From assembly GCF_042431545.1 (NCBI RefSeq), contig NZ_JBHLYX010000002.1: 64,000 nucleotides of DNA; one strand, 5' to 3'. Below, in pieces: positions 18,617 through 27,599 of the stretch (position 1 is the stretch's first letter; each line of letters begins with the position of its first letter). Made by a program: the position numbers and the translations under genes. Under the pieces are notes generated by a model. That model saw only the letters and a list, made by a program, of their open reading frames with translations. It was not told the origin of the DNA and did no database searches. This stretch comes from Pseudoalteromonas xiamenensis (GTDB taxonomy: Bacteria; Pseudomonadota; Gammaproteobacteria; Enterobacterales; Alteromonadaceae).

Positions 18617-18758
18617 GTTTTTAGGTCCTGTCAAAGTAGAGCGTACTATTTCTTATTAAAATAAATATGAGTCGTTTGCGATTCGTTATCAATCTTGGTG
18701 TTAGACGTTAGACGTTAGGTGTTGTCTGAAGCTGCAAGTAATGTACGACTAGAAAAAT

Positions 18759-18785
18759 AAAAACCCCGCAAGAAGCGGGGTTTTT
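18759..18785 (-). terminator. Rho-independent terminator of rne
   Basis: AAAAACCCCGC, loop AAGAA, GCGGGGTTTTT. On the minus strand the T run follows the stem, 16 nt after the rne stop. Confidence 0.92.
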
Positions 18786-18800
18786 CAATCGTATTACTCT

Positions 18801-21800
18801 TTATTGCATAGTCGATGCCATGGCTGCACTTGCGCGACCACCTTTTGACTTAGAGCCAACGCCCATTGCGCTGTGCACTAACGGCTCTCGTTGCTCGTCA
18901 GGCATCGCTGATGGTACTGGAGAATCAAGTTCTACATCTTGACTCGCAGTTGCTTTGGTCATCGGTGCAAAGCTCGTTCTCGTAAAACGAACTCGAGTCA
19001 TTTTCGCTTTCTCGTCATGTGAATCTACTTCCGGTGCTGGCTCAATGACTGTTTCAACAGCGATTTCTGAGGTTGCCACGATTGTTTCAGTCGTAACTTG
19101 CTCTGAAGTGCTTGATAGCTCATCCGCAACATCAGCCGGTTCATTGACTGTTACCGCATCTGAAGGAGCTGCTTCTGAGGGTTCAACCTCTAGAGAAGAC
19201 GAAACTTCCTCGCTAGTTGTCAGCACAGCGTCCACTTCAACGTCAGGTTCAGCGACCGTTACCGTCACAGATTCTTCAGTTTCGGTAATTTGCGATTCTG
19301 CAGTCTGCTCTGACATTTCCTGATTTGCTAGAGGTGCTTCAATCGATACCTCAGCAGTCTGTGCGCTGGTCGCTTCAACAGAAGATACTTGAGCAACATC
19401 TTCTTTAGATGGACTTTCAAACACATCATCCTGATCAGTGGTCTGTGTACGCTTTAATTCTTCTTCGTATTCCGCAGCAGCTTGGTCGGCAACTGGAACA
19501 AAAGCCATAGGCGTGTCTTTCTTTTCACCTTCTGGACGACGACGACGTTGACCAGCCGCACGAAGATGACGAGGAGAACGACGAGAACGTGTTCGAGTCT
19601 CTTTGTCCCCAGATTCATCTTCATCCGATTGAACTACGTCATTTGACAGATCGTTCTCATCAACGGCATCTAAATTGATAGCTTCGTTTGACGATTCAGC
19701 TGAAGCTACAAATTGAAGCTCTTCTTTTTGCTCTTCAAGTTGTTCGTCTGCTTTCTCAACGCGAGGAGTTCGAGGTTTACGAGGACCACGGTTGTTTTCA
19801 CGGCGACGAGGTTTTTCCACTACCGTTTCAGCTTGAGCAGCGTCTGTAGCTGATTCCACATCTTGAGTTTCAACGTGTTGCAACGTTTCTTCAGATTGTT
19901 GAATTGTGGCGACAGTAACAGCTGTCTCTGGTGCTACGTTTGCCGAAGTTGATTCAGCGGCTGACACTTCAGTGTTTACTTCCACGTCGTTTTCAATACG
20001 GACCTTTTTACGAAGGTTACGACGTTGACGACGCGGTTTTACCTTCACTTCAGGTGCTTCAGCAGCTTCCGTTTTGACAACTTCAGGTGTGACCGTTTCA
20101 GTGTCTTGACGCTTACGATTATTTTGACGACGACGTCTATTCGGCGCATCGCTGTTACGTTCGCTTTGCTTATCAGCAGGTTTATCTTCACGAGCCGTTA
20201 CATTATTTTGCTCGTCTTTCTGATCGCGTTGCTTGTTGTTACGGCGTTTTTGCTGGTTGCGACGACGGTTTTCGTATGGCTTACGTTGTTGCTTAGGTTT
20301 CTCTTCTTCCTTCTTTACTTCCTCAGTAGGAGCAAAGAGTGCCTTTAACCAGTTACCGATGCGTGCAAATAAACTTGGCGATTCTTTCTGCGCAGCGTTT
20401 GCAACACGTGAAGGTTGCACTGCTGGTGTAGCTTGTGCTTGTGCGGGGGCAGCAGGCAGGATAACACCTTTTAATGCTGGCTCTTCACGTTGCAGGACCA
20501 CAGCAGGCTTCGCCATTTCAATAACTTCTGGCTCAGGTGTTTTAATTTGCTCGTAGCTTGCAAGTTCTGAGGTTTCATCTTTACGAACACGAACTACCTC
20601 GTAGTGAGGCGTTTCTAAATGTTGGTTAGGAATGATAACAACAGAGCACTCGTGGCGTTTTTCGATACGCTGTACTGCGCGGCGTTTTTCATTTAATAGA
20701 TATGAAGCAACTGCAACAGGCACTTGCGCATTTACTTGAGCAGTGTTGTCTTTAATCGCTTCTTCTTCAATTAAACGTAAAATAGATAACGCTAACGATT
20801 CGTTCGAACGGATCGTACCTTGACCATCACAGCGAGGACATGAATGCTGACTTGCTTCACCTAGCGATGGGCGTAGGCGTTGACGTGACATTTCAAGCAA
20901 ACCAAAGCGAGAGATCTTACCAATTTGTACACGTGCACGGTCAGTACGAACTGCATCTTTCAAACGATTTTCAACTTCACGTTGGTGACGTGGTGGAGTC
21001 ATATCTATGAAGTCGATAACAATCAGGCCACCCAAATCTCGAAGGCGCAATTGACGTGCAATTTCTTCAGCCGCTTCAAGGTTTGTGTTCAACGCAGTTT
21101 CTTCGATGTCTCCGCCTTTAGTCGCTTTAGACGAGTTAATATCGATAGACGTCAAAGCTTCTGTAGGGTCGATAACAATTGAACCACCTGAAGGAAGGCG
21201 AACTTCGCGTTTAAACGCAGATTCGATCTGGCTTTCAATTTGATAATGCGTAAATAGAGGCACATCACCTTGATAAAGCTTTACACGGTTCAAGAAATCA
21301 GGGCGAAAGCGTTCAATATGTGCCTTTGCTTCTTCAAAAACTTTAGCTTTATCGATAAGGATTTCACCAATGTCACGACGTAAATAGTCGCGTATCGCAC
21401 GGAAAATAACGTTACTTTCTTGGTGAATTAAGAACGGGGCTTTGCGGCTATCAGCTGCTTTTTGAATCGCATCCCAATGGATTAAAAGCGCTTTTAAATC
21501 ATACTCAAGCTCTTCAAACGACTTACCAACACCAGCAGTACGAACAATTAAGCCCATACCGCGTGGCAAATCTAGTCGACTTAATGTGTCTTTAAGTTCA
21601 ATGCGTTCATCGCCTTCGATACGGCGTGAAATACCGCCAGCACGAGGGTTATTTGGCATGAGAACGAGATAACTACCAGCAACGCTAATAAACGTTGTTA
21701 GTGCGGCGCCTTTTTGGCCTCGTTCTTCCTTGTCGATTTGAACAATAACTTCTTGGCCTTCTTTGATGACGTCTTTGATGTTAGGACGTCCACTAAAAGA

Positions 21801-22046
21801 ATAACCATCAGGGAAGTATTGTTTTGCGATTTCTTTAAGAGGAAGGAAGCCGTGTCGCTCAGCGCCGTAATCGACGAAAGCAGCTTCTAAAGAGGGTTCA
21901 ATGCGGGTAATTTTGCCTTTATAAATATTGGCTTTCTTTTGTTCGTGACCAGGGCTCTCGATATCTAGATCGTACAGACGTTGGCCATCAACCAGTGCAA
22001 CGCGCATTTCTTCTTGCTGCGTCGCATTGATTAGCATACGTTTCAT
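18801..22046 (-). CDS. rne: Ribonuclease E
   Basis: 1081-aa endoribonuclease and degradosome scaffold that acts on mRNA decay and on rRNA/tRNA processing at the inner membrane. The S1 domain lies at about 36-118. The catalytic DNase-like domain has the Asp residues in TSIDINSSKATKGG (near 300) and VIDFIDM (near 345). The Zn-link is SCPRCDGQG with Cys403 and Cys406. The C-terminal half is low complexity: arginine-rich RNA-binding blocks (about 585-640 and 690-710), then acidic Glu/Val/Thr-rich spacers. The very end (GGRASAAMAS, with APMTKA before it) resembles the PNPase-binding tail of enterobacterial RNase E. It has a long leader and its own terminator. Confidence 0.96.
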   Translation of the reverse strand: MKRMLINATQQEEMRVALVDGQRLYDLDIESPGHEQKKANIYKGKITRIEPSLEAAFVDYGAERHGFLPLKEIAKQYFPDGYSFSGRPNIKDVIKEGQEVIVQIDKEERGQKGAALTTFISVAGSYLVLMPNNPRAGGISRRIEGDERIELKDTLSRLDLPRGMGLIVRTAGVGKSFEELEYDLKALLIHWDAIQKAADSRKAPFLIHQESNVIFRAIRDYLRRDIGEILIDKAKVFEEAKAHIERFRPDFLNRVKLYQGDVPLFTHYQIESQIESAFKREVRLPSGGSIVIDPTEALTSIDINSSKATKGGDIEETALNTNLEAAEEIARQLRLRDLGGLIVIDFIDMTPPRHQREVENRLKDAVRTDRARVQIGKISRFGLLEMSRQRLRPSLGEASQHSCPRCDGQGTIRSNESLALSILRLIEEEAIKDNTAQVNAQVPVAVASYLLNEKRRAVQRIEKRHECSVVIIPNQHLETPHYEVVRVRKDETSELASYEQIKTPEPEVIEMAKPAVVLQREEPALKGVILPAAPAQAQATPAVQPSRVANAAQKESPSLFARIGNWLKALFAPTEEVKKEEEKPKQQRKPYENRRRNQQKRRNNKQRDQKDEQNNVTAREDKPADKQSERNSDAPNRRRRQNNRKRQDTETVTPEVVKTEAAEAPEVKVKPRRQRRNLRKKVRIENDVEVNTEVSAAESTSANVAPETAVTVATIQQSEETLQHVETQDVESATDAAQAETVVEKPRRRENNRGPRKPRTPRVEKADEQLEEQKEELQFVASAESSNEAINLDAVDENDLSNDVVQSDEDESGDKETRTRSRRSPRHLRAAGQRRRRPEGEKKDTPMAFVPVADQAAAEYEEELKRTQTTDQDDVFESPSKEDVAQVSSVEATSAQTAEVSIEAPLANQEMSEQTAESQITETEESVTVTVAEPDVEVDAVLTTSEEVSSSLEVEPSEAAPSDAVTVNEPADVADELSSTSEQVTTETIVATSEIAVETVIEPAPEVDSHDEKAKMTRVRFTRTSFAPMTKATASQDVELDSPVPSAMPDEQREPLVHSAMGVGSKSKGGRASAAMASTMQ

Positions 22047-22540
22047 ATATTTACTCTACTTTTTCAATTTTTATCGCTATTTCAACAAATTAAGAGTGTT
22101 CAGAGTTCCGTTTTGTTAAATGCAGTCTCACGACTGGGGAGATGGAACACTATTCTTTGCGCGATCTTCACTAAGTCCTCATACGCTCTTAAGCACGGGA
22201 TGAGGCGTTACTCACGTTCACAAGGAATAATCTATAACGAGGCTTCTTAAAATATCGAACTTCGCGTTACTGTTTTTTTGCTTTTTCTTTATATCAACCG
22301 TGTTTGACGGTGGCTGCGACATAGTACGCGCATCGCAGTTGGTCACTCGCACGTGTTAGTGTTGGATTGATGATAAAAGCTTTGGAAATCTATCCTATTG
22401 AGCTGTATGATCACCAATTCAATGTGCATCACGATTCTATCAAGGCTTAAAAGCACCTGTTGCAAAAATTTGCAGTCGGATTATCCCACTAATAGCGTCG
22501 TGTTAGCAACATAATTATTACTCAAATCAGTGATTAGGCA
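22047..22540. promoter_or_regulatory. 494-nt divergent region: rne leader and rluC promoter region
   Basis: No protein gene is visible. rne (minus) and rluC (plus) diverge here. In relatives a long structured rne 5' leader mediates autoregulation, and this region offers several short inverted repeats on the rne side, for example CAGTC/GACTG at 22121-22136 and CCTCAT/ATGAGG at about 22177-22205. I could not pick a convincing promoter for either gene. The leader assignment is inferred from family knowledge and spacing. Confidence 0.5.
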
Positions 22541-23503
22541 ATGTCAGAAAACACCGGATTAAAAGTTACTTTTGTTACCATCGACGAAGACCAGGCAGGT
22601 CAACGCATTGATAACTTCTTAATCACCTTTTTAAAAGGGGTTCCGAAGAGTGCGGTTTACAAGATCCTTCGTAAGGGCGAGGTTCGCGTAAATAAAAAGC
22701 GTATTAAACCGTTATATAAACTTCAGCTAAACGATGAACTCCGTATTCCGCCAATTCGAGTTGCTGAGAAAGAACAACAAGTACCAGACAGTATTCATCG
22801 TTTAGACAAAGTGGTTCAACTTCAAGACAACATCCTATACGAAGACAATTACTTGATGGTATTGAATAAACCTTCAGGCCTTGCTGTGCACGGTGGAAGT
22901 GGACTTAGCTTTGGCTTAATTGAAGCTATTCGAGCTTTGCGACCTGAAGAGCGCAGCCTTGAACTTGTTCATCGATTAGACAGGGATACCTCTGGTTGTA
23001 TCTTAATTTCTAAAAAACGCTCCATTCTAAAGGGACTTCACGAACAGCTTCGTGAGAAAACGATGGAAAAGAATTATTGGGCGTTAGTGAAAGGTGAATG
23101 GTCTGCCAAAAATAAGAATGTAACTGAGCCTTTGAAAAAAAATACGCTGCAATCTGGTGAACGCGTCGTGCGTGTTGATGTAGAAGAAGGTAAACCTTCT
23201 CATACTCGTTTCAGAGTACTTGAACGTTTTGATGGAGCGACACTCGTTCAGGCTTCGCCAGTTACAGGGCGTACGCATCAAATTCGTGTCCATACTCAGT
23301 GTAAAGGTCATCCAATTGCCTGTGATGATAAATATGGAGATGCCGAGTTTGACGGCAATATGAAAGCTACTGGATTAAATCGACTGTTTTTGCATGCTAG
23401 AGAACTTCGTTTTATCCATCCAAAACTTGAGACGACCGTTCACGTTGAAGCGCCAATCGATGCAAATTTAGAAATGTGCTTGGTTAATTTAAGGAAAGCC
23501 TAA
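22541..23503 (+). CDS. rluC: 23S rRNA pseudouridine synthase RluC
   Basis: 320 aa. The N-terminal S4 RNA-binding domain (about 15-75) contains RIDNFLITFLKGVPKSAVYKI and GEVRVNKKR. The RluA-type catalytic domain has the motif HRLDRDTSG at 144-152 with catalytic Asp147. It should isomerise 23S rRNA uridines 955, 2504 and 2580 (E. coli numbering, by family). Divergent placement from rne is the conserved arrangement. Its stop shares a base with the start of the HAD gene. Confidence 0.94.
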   Translation: MSENTGLKVTFVTIDEDQAGQRIDNFLITFLKGVPKSAVYKILRKGEVRVNKKRIKPLYKLQLNDELRIPPIRVAEKEQQVPDSIHRLDKVVQLQDNILYEDNYLMVLNKPSGLAVHGGSGLSFGLIEAIRALRPEERSLELVHRLDRDTSGCILISKKRSILKGLHEQLREKTMEKNYWALVKGEWSAKNKNVTEPLKKNTLQSGERVVRVDVEEGKPSHTRFRVLERFDGATLVQASPVTGRTHQIRVHTQCKGHPIACDDKYGDAEFDGNMKATGLNRLFLHARELRFIHPKLETTVHVEAPIDANLEMCLVNLRKA

Positions 23504-24171
23504 TGACTCGCAAACTTGTCATTTTTGATTGGGACGGCACTATCATGGATTCGATAGATAAAATCGTGAATAGCTTACAGTTGGCAGCAAGCTCCTGTGG
23601 GGTAGATGTACCAAACGCAGAGCAAGCGAAAAGCATTATCGGTTTATCTTTGGATATCGCCGTTCAAACATTGTTTCCCAATCACGAATCTAAATGGCAA
23701 GCGCTGAGTGAGGCGTACAAGCACCAATTCAAATATTTGGATTCAACCCCAACGCCGCTGTTCGAAAATGTCGAGCAAGTGTTAGCCGCCCTAAAAAAGA
23801 GTGGTGTCATGTTGGCCGTTGCAACAGGGAAAAGTCGCGCAGGTTTAGATCGGATGATGGAACAGAGTGGGTTAGGTCACTTATTTTCAACATCACGCAC
23901 CGCAGATGAGGCGCAGTCAAAACCTCACCCGCAAATGTTGCATGATATTTTGGCTGAATTGAATATTGAAGCCGCGGATGCCGTGATGGTGGGCGATACA
24001 ATTATCGATATGGAACTTGCAGCTAACGCGAATATAGCGGCTATCGGCGTTACCATGGGAGTCGATAAGCGTGAGCGTCTTGCCTCGAAACATCCGATTG
24101 CCGTTGTCGATAATTATTTAGAGCTCGCAGCGGTATTAGGGCTTGAGCACATCGAGACCAAACTCGCGTAA
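23503..24171 (+). CDS. HAD-superfamily phosphatase (Gph-like)
   Basis: 222 aa, HAD subfamily IA. Motif I is FDWDGTIMDS (about 8-17, nucleophile Asp9), motif II VATGKSRAGLD with Ser/Thr, the motif III Lys is in SKPHPQ, and motif IV is VGDTIIDMELA. A helical cap lies between motifs I and II. The substrate is not clear; phosphoglycolate phosphatase-like. TAATG overlap with rluC. The 3' end overlaps the convergent maf gene by 36 nt. Confidence 0.9.
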   Translation: MTRKLVIFDWDGTIMDSIDKIVNSLQLAASSCGVDVPNAEQAKSIIGLSLDIAVQTLFPNHESKWQALSEAYKHQFKYLDSTPTPLFENVEQVLAALKKSGVMLAVATGKSRAGLDRMMEQSGLGHLFSTSRTADEAQSKPHPQMLHDILAELNIEAADAVMVGDTIIDMELAANANIAAIGVTMGVDKRERLASKHPIAVVDNYLELAAVLGLEHIETKLA

Positions 24172-24723
24172 CAAAGAAAAGAGTCGAATTAGTGGGAGGC
24201 CGACCAAAGAATTTGGGTCATCTCCTTCTAATTTTTCGAACAAACAGATACCCAATCCTTCGCTTTTAAAACTGCCAGCACATTGGTATGGCATTTCTTT
24301 ATCTAGATAAACACAAATTTCCTCTAATGAAAGAGACCTAAAATGGACATGAAACGGTTCGACTATAGTTTTGGCTGTATCGGTTGATATGTCGTAAACG
24401 GATAAACCAGTGAGAAAAGTGACCTTTTGACCACTGAAAAGCGTCAGCTGCTTTACCGCGTTTTCTTTGTTATGTGGTTTACCCAGTATATGACCATTAA
24501 ACACTGCTACTTGATCAGACCCGATAGCTAAACCGGATTCATAAAGTTCTTTTGCTGATTGCGCTTTCAATTCACTCAATCTGAGCACTAATTGCTCAGG
24601 TGTTTCATCAATAAGTGGTGACTCGTCGATATCCGGTGAAAAAGAATGAAAATTTAATGAAAATTTTTGCAAAATAGACTGCCTAAAAGGCGAACTTGAG
24701 GCTAAAATAAGCTCGGTTTTCAT
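24136..24723 (-). CDS. Maf-family nucleotide pyrophosphatase (YceF-like)
   Basis: 195 aa. Maf motifs: LILASSSPFRQSIL (5-18), DIDES (36-40), AIGSDQVAVF (about 66-75), GKPHNKENAVKQL and FKSEGLGICLFE near 150-160. It hydrolyses non-canonical or modified NTPs; YceF acts on m7GTP. Divergent from yceD as in E. coli, which supports the YceF branch. Its 3' end overlaps the HAD gene. Confidence 0.9.
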   Translation of the reverse strand: MKTELILASSSPFRQSILQKFSLNFHSFSPDIDESPLIDETPEQLVLRLSELKAQSAKELYESGLAIGSDQVAVFNGHILGKPHNKENAVKQLTLFSGQKVTFLTGLSVYDISTDTAKTIVEPFHVHFRSLSLEEICVYLDKEMPYQCAGSFKSEGLGICLFEKLEGDDPNSLVGLPLIRLFSLLREFGLDVLKP

Positions 24724-24804
24724 ACCTACAACCTAGTCGAAATAATTTTTCCGATAGGATAGAGCGGCAATCCGCTTAAAACAAAGGAAAAGTGCATTTT
24801 TATT

Positions 24805-24833
24805 TTGACTAACATGCTAACTATCTATATGAT
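24805..24833 (+). promoter_or_regulatory. Sigma-70 promoter of the yceD-rpmF-plsX-fab operon
   Basis: TTGACT at 24805-24810, 17-bp spacer, TATGAT at 24828-24833. The expected transcription start is at about 24840-24843, which coincides with the yceD ATG at 24843. No Shine-Dalgarno sequence is visible before that ATG, so the mRNA may be leaderless or nearly so. Confidence 0.7.
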
Positions 24834-24842
24834 GCAGCCCCT

Positions 24843-25367
24843 ATGCAAAAGGTGAAAATTCCCATCACGCTTGATCCCAGCAGGGCAGCGCAGCGCCGAA
24901 GTGATTACGAAGGCGTAGTAATGCTCGAAGAACTTTCTCGTTTAGAGCAAGTTGTGTTGGATGAAGCAGGTGAAATAGCGGTAACTGTCCGTTTCGAATT
25001 TGACGAACAAGGCCTTGCGGTCATTCGCGGAAATTTTTCTGCGAAAGTCCACGTGACCTGTCAAAGATGTAATGGGGAGTTAGGGTTGGATTTGGAACAA
25101 GACTTTGCTTATACGCCAGTCGGTTTGGGTGCAGAGTCGGATGATCTTCCTGAAAGCTACGATGTTGTGGAACTGGACGAACATGGAGAAATTAATCTTC
25201 GTCAATTGATTGAAGATGAATTGATTCTCTCTATTCCAATAGTACCTATGCATGACGAAGCTTCTTGTTCGTTCTCCGATAAGCCTACGCGCTTTGGTGA
25301 AATCGACGAGGAAGATAGCAAACCAAATCCATTTGAGATATTGAAACAACTTAAGAAAGATTCTTAG
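24843..25367 (+). CDS. yceD: YceD (DUF177) rRNA/ribosome-associated protein
   Basis: 174 aa. The start MQKVKIPITLDPSRAAQRR lines up with the N-terminus of E. coli YceD, which fixes the ATG. A CxxC occurs in VTCQRCNGEL, and the later acidic segment VVELDEHGEINLRQLIEDELILSIPIVP is typical of DUF177. It has been linked to 23S rRNA maturation or abundance in plants and bacteria. The C-terminal half is acidic. First gene of the operon, 10 nt before rpmF. Confidence 0.93.
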   Translation: MQKVKIPITLDPSRAAQRRSDYEGVVMLEELSRLEQVVLDEAGEIAVTVRFEFDEQGLAVIRGNFSAKVHVTCQRCNGELGLDLEQDFAYTPVGLGAESDDLPESYDVVELDEHGEINLRQLIEDELILSIPIVPMHDEASCSFSDKPTRFGEIDEEDSKPNPFEILKQLKKDS

Positions 25368-25377
25368 GAGAAGGCTA

Positions 25378-25548
25378 ATGGCGGTACAACAAAATAAAAA
25401 GTCTCGTGCAAGACGTGGCATGCGTCGTTCACACGATGCTCTAACTGGTCCAGCGTTAACAGTTGATCAAGTTTCTGGTGAAACGCATCGTCGTCACCAC
25501 GTAACTGCTGACGGTTACTACAAAGGCGAAAAAGTAATTTCTAAATAA
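25378..25548 (+). CDS. rpmF: 50S ribosomal protein L32
   Basis: 56 aa: MAVQQNKKSRARRGMRRSHD, then LTVDQVSGETHRRHHVTADGYYKGEKVI. The basic N-terminus and the length match bacterial bL32 of the Cys-free type. SD TAGGAGAAGG precedes the ATG. Cotranscribed between yceD and plsX, the usual gammaproteobacterial arrangement. Confidence 0.97.
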   Translation: MAVQQNKKSRARRGMRRSHDALTGPALTVDQVSGETHRRHHVTADGYYKGEKVISK

Positions 25549-25559
25549 GAGATTATTTT

Positions 25560-26612
25560 ATGCTTACTCATCTAACCATCGCGTTAGATATGATGGGGGG
25601 CGATTACGGCCCCCGTTCATCTATTCCTGCTGCTGTAAAAGCGGTAAATCAAAATCTACATCTCTCTTTAATTCTTTGTGGCAATCACCAAGTTATATCT
25701 GAAGGGCTCGAAAAGCTCGATTCTCTGCATCATCCTCGTTTAAAAATCAAACATTGCAATGAAGTTGTCACGAACAGCTGCGAACCTGCTCAGGCTTTAC
25801 GTCGTAAAAAAGACGCGTCTATGCGAATAGCACTAGATCTTGTTAAGTCTGGAGAAGCTCAAGCGTGTGTTAGCTCAGGCAACACAGGCGCATTGTTTCT
25901 AATTGCTACACATGTCTTGAAAGTATTACCTGGTGTAAAACGACCTGCACTTATTTCTGCTGTGCCTACCGAAACGAAAGATCCTGTTTATTTACTGGAT
26001 TTAGGCGCAAACGTTTATTGCGAACCTCAAACATTGTTTCAATTTGGCGTGATGGGTTCTGTTGTAGCAAGTCAGCGCTTGGGCATAGAAAGACCACGAG
26101 TTAGTTTACTGAATATTGGGTCTGAAGACATTAAAGGCCATGAAGGAATTAAACAAGCGGCAGAATTAATGCGTAAGTGCAATCAACTTAATTACATCGG
26201 GTACAGTGAAGGCAGTGACATCTTTACTGGCAAAGCTCATGTTATTGTGTGTGATGGCTTTGTTGGGAATGTGGCGCTCAAAACGTGTGAAGGTATTGCA
26301 AAACTTATCATGCATAAGTTCACTAAAGCGCTTAAAAAGCATGTTTTTTATAAAGCGTTGGCCTTTTTGCTCCGACCCGTTATAAAAAAGATGTATAAAA
26401 GGGTGAACCCCGACCAGTATAACGGTGCAAGTCTGGTAGGATTGCGCGGTATTGTGGTAAAAAGCCATGGAAATGCTTCGAACAAGGCGTTTTTAGCGGC
26501 GATTGAGGAAGCCGCTCGAGAAGTCGAAAGGCAAATCCCCGAAAAGATTCAAGCAGTGTTTGAACAAATTAACGCTGCTGCTGTTTTGCCGTCCAGTTCA
26601 AAAATCGAATAA
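25560..26612 (+). CDS. plsX: Phosphate acyltransferase PlsX
   Basis: 350 aa. Makes acyl-phosphate from acyl-ACP, the first step of the PlsX/PlsY route to lysophosphatidic acid. Motifs: ALDMMGGDYGP (8-18), CVSSGNTGALFLIA (about 102-115), LLDLGANVYCEP and IVCDGFVGNVALKTCEG. Cytoplasmic, peripheral to the membrane. It follows rpmF by 11 nt and is directly followed by fabD; fabH, which stands between them in E. coli, is absent here. Confidence 0.96.
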   Translation: MLTHLTIALDMMGGDYGPRSSIPAAVKAVNQNLHLSLILCGNHQVISEGLEKLDSLHHPRLKIKHCNEVVTNSCEPAQALRRKKDASMRIALDLVKSGEAQACVSSGNTGALFLIATHVLKVLPGVKRPALISAVPTETKDPVYLLDLGANVYCEPQTLFQFGVMGSVVASQRLGIERPRVSLLNIGSEDIKGHEGIKQAAELMRKCNQLNYIGYSEGSDIFTGKAHVIVCDGFVGNVALKTCEGIAKLIMHKFTKALKKHVFYKALAFLLRPVIKKMYKRVNPDQYNGASLVGLRGIVVKSHGNASNKAFLAAIEEAAREVERQIPEKIQAVFEQINAAAVLPSSSKIE

Positions 26613-26659
26613 GCGAAAAGTGACTGGACTGCAACGAGTTAAACTAATAAGAGCAGATT

Positions 26660-27586
26660 ATGTCACAAAAAATCGCACTCATGTTTCCAGGTCAGGGCTC
26701 ACAAGCTGTGGGCATGTTAGCTGAACTTCTAGAAACAAATTCAATTGTTCAAACAACCTTCAAAGAAGCATCTGACGCGTTAGGGTATGACCTAACTTCG
26801 CTAGTGCTAACAGGTCCTGAAGCGGAACTTAATCAAACACACCGTACACAACCTGCACTTTTAACTGCGAGTGTCGCCATTTATCGTGCGTGGCGCGAGC
26901 ACAATGCTGATGCGGATGTTGTTATGGCAGGTCACAGTTTAGGTGAATATTCGGCACTCGTGTGTGCTGGCGTGCTTTCTTTGCAAGATGCCGTCCGTTT
27001 AGTCGAAAAACGCGGTGAGTTCATGCAAGAAGCTGTGCCTGCAGGAACAGGTTCGATGGCTGCAATCATCGGTCTTGAAGATGAAGCGATTGCTAAAGCA
27101 TGTGCTGAGAGCGCAAAAGATCAAGTTGTTTCACCTGTTAACTATAATTCTCCAGGCCAAGTTGTTATTGCTGGTCACAAAGAAGCGGTTGAACGTGCGT
27201 CTGAAGCGTGTAAAGCAGCAGGTGCTAAGCGTGCACTCCCATTGCCAGTTAGCGTGCCGTCTCATTGCGAATTGATGAAGCCAGCAGCGGAAAAGCTATC
27301 AGCATTATTTTCTAGTATTGAGTTCAAGACACCAGTGTTTGACGTAATTAATAACGTTGACGTTAAAGTCGAAACGGATGTTGCTGCAATAAAAGACGCA
27401 TTGATTCGTCAACTATACAGCCCAGTACGCTGGACTGAAACTGTTCAGCAAATTGCAAGTCAAGGAATCAATCAGTCATATGAATTTGGTCCGGGCAAAG
27501 TTATTTCAGGTCTTGTGAAACGTATTGATAAAGCGCTCGCGTGTGAGTCAGTGAATACGCCAGACACCATCGCAGCAGCTAAATAA
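26660..27586 (+). CDS. fabD: Malonyl-CoA:ACP transacylase FabD
   Basis: 308 aa. Loads malonyl groups onto ACP. Motifs: FPGQGSQ (9-15), nucleophile motif GHSLGEYSALV with Ser93, and VPSHCELM with the catalytic His near 200. Length and motifs match E. coli FabD (309 aa). It lies 47 nt after plsX and 13 nt before fabG. Confidence 0.96.
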   Translation: MSQKIALMFPGQGSQAVGMLAELLETNSIVQTTFKEASDALGYDLTSLVLTGPEAELNQTHRTQPALLTASVAIYRAWREHNADADVVMAGHSLGEYSALVCAGVLSLQDAVRLVEKRGEFMQEAVPAGTGSMAAIIGLEDEAIAKACAESAKDQVVSPVNYNSPGQVVIAGHKEAVERASEACKAAGAKRALPLPVSVPSHCELMKPAAEKLSALFSSIEFKTPVFDVINNVDVKVETDVAAIKDALIRQLYSPVRWTETVQQIASQGINQSYEFGPGKVISGLVKRIDKALACESVNTPDTIAAAK

Positions 27587-27599
27587 ATAGAGAGTGACA

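Noticed and set aside
18701..18721. TTAGACG TTAGACG TTAGGTG triple 7-mer
   Set aside because: Two exact units and one diverged unit only; likely a chance or slippage repeat between the yejK and rne terminators.
18955..20556. Long open frames on the plus strand opposite rne (18955-19323, 20025-20348, 20233-20556)
   Set aside because: They are antisense to the low-complexity Glu/Val/Arg-rich part of RNase E and translate to Ser/Thr/Val- or Leu/Phe-rich sequence without family features.
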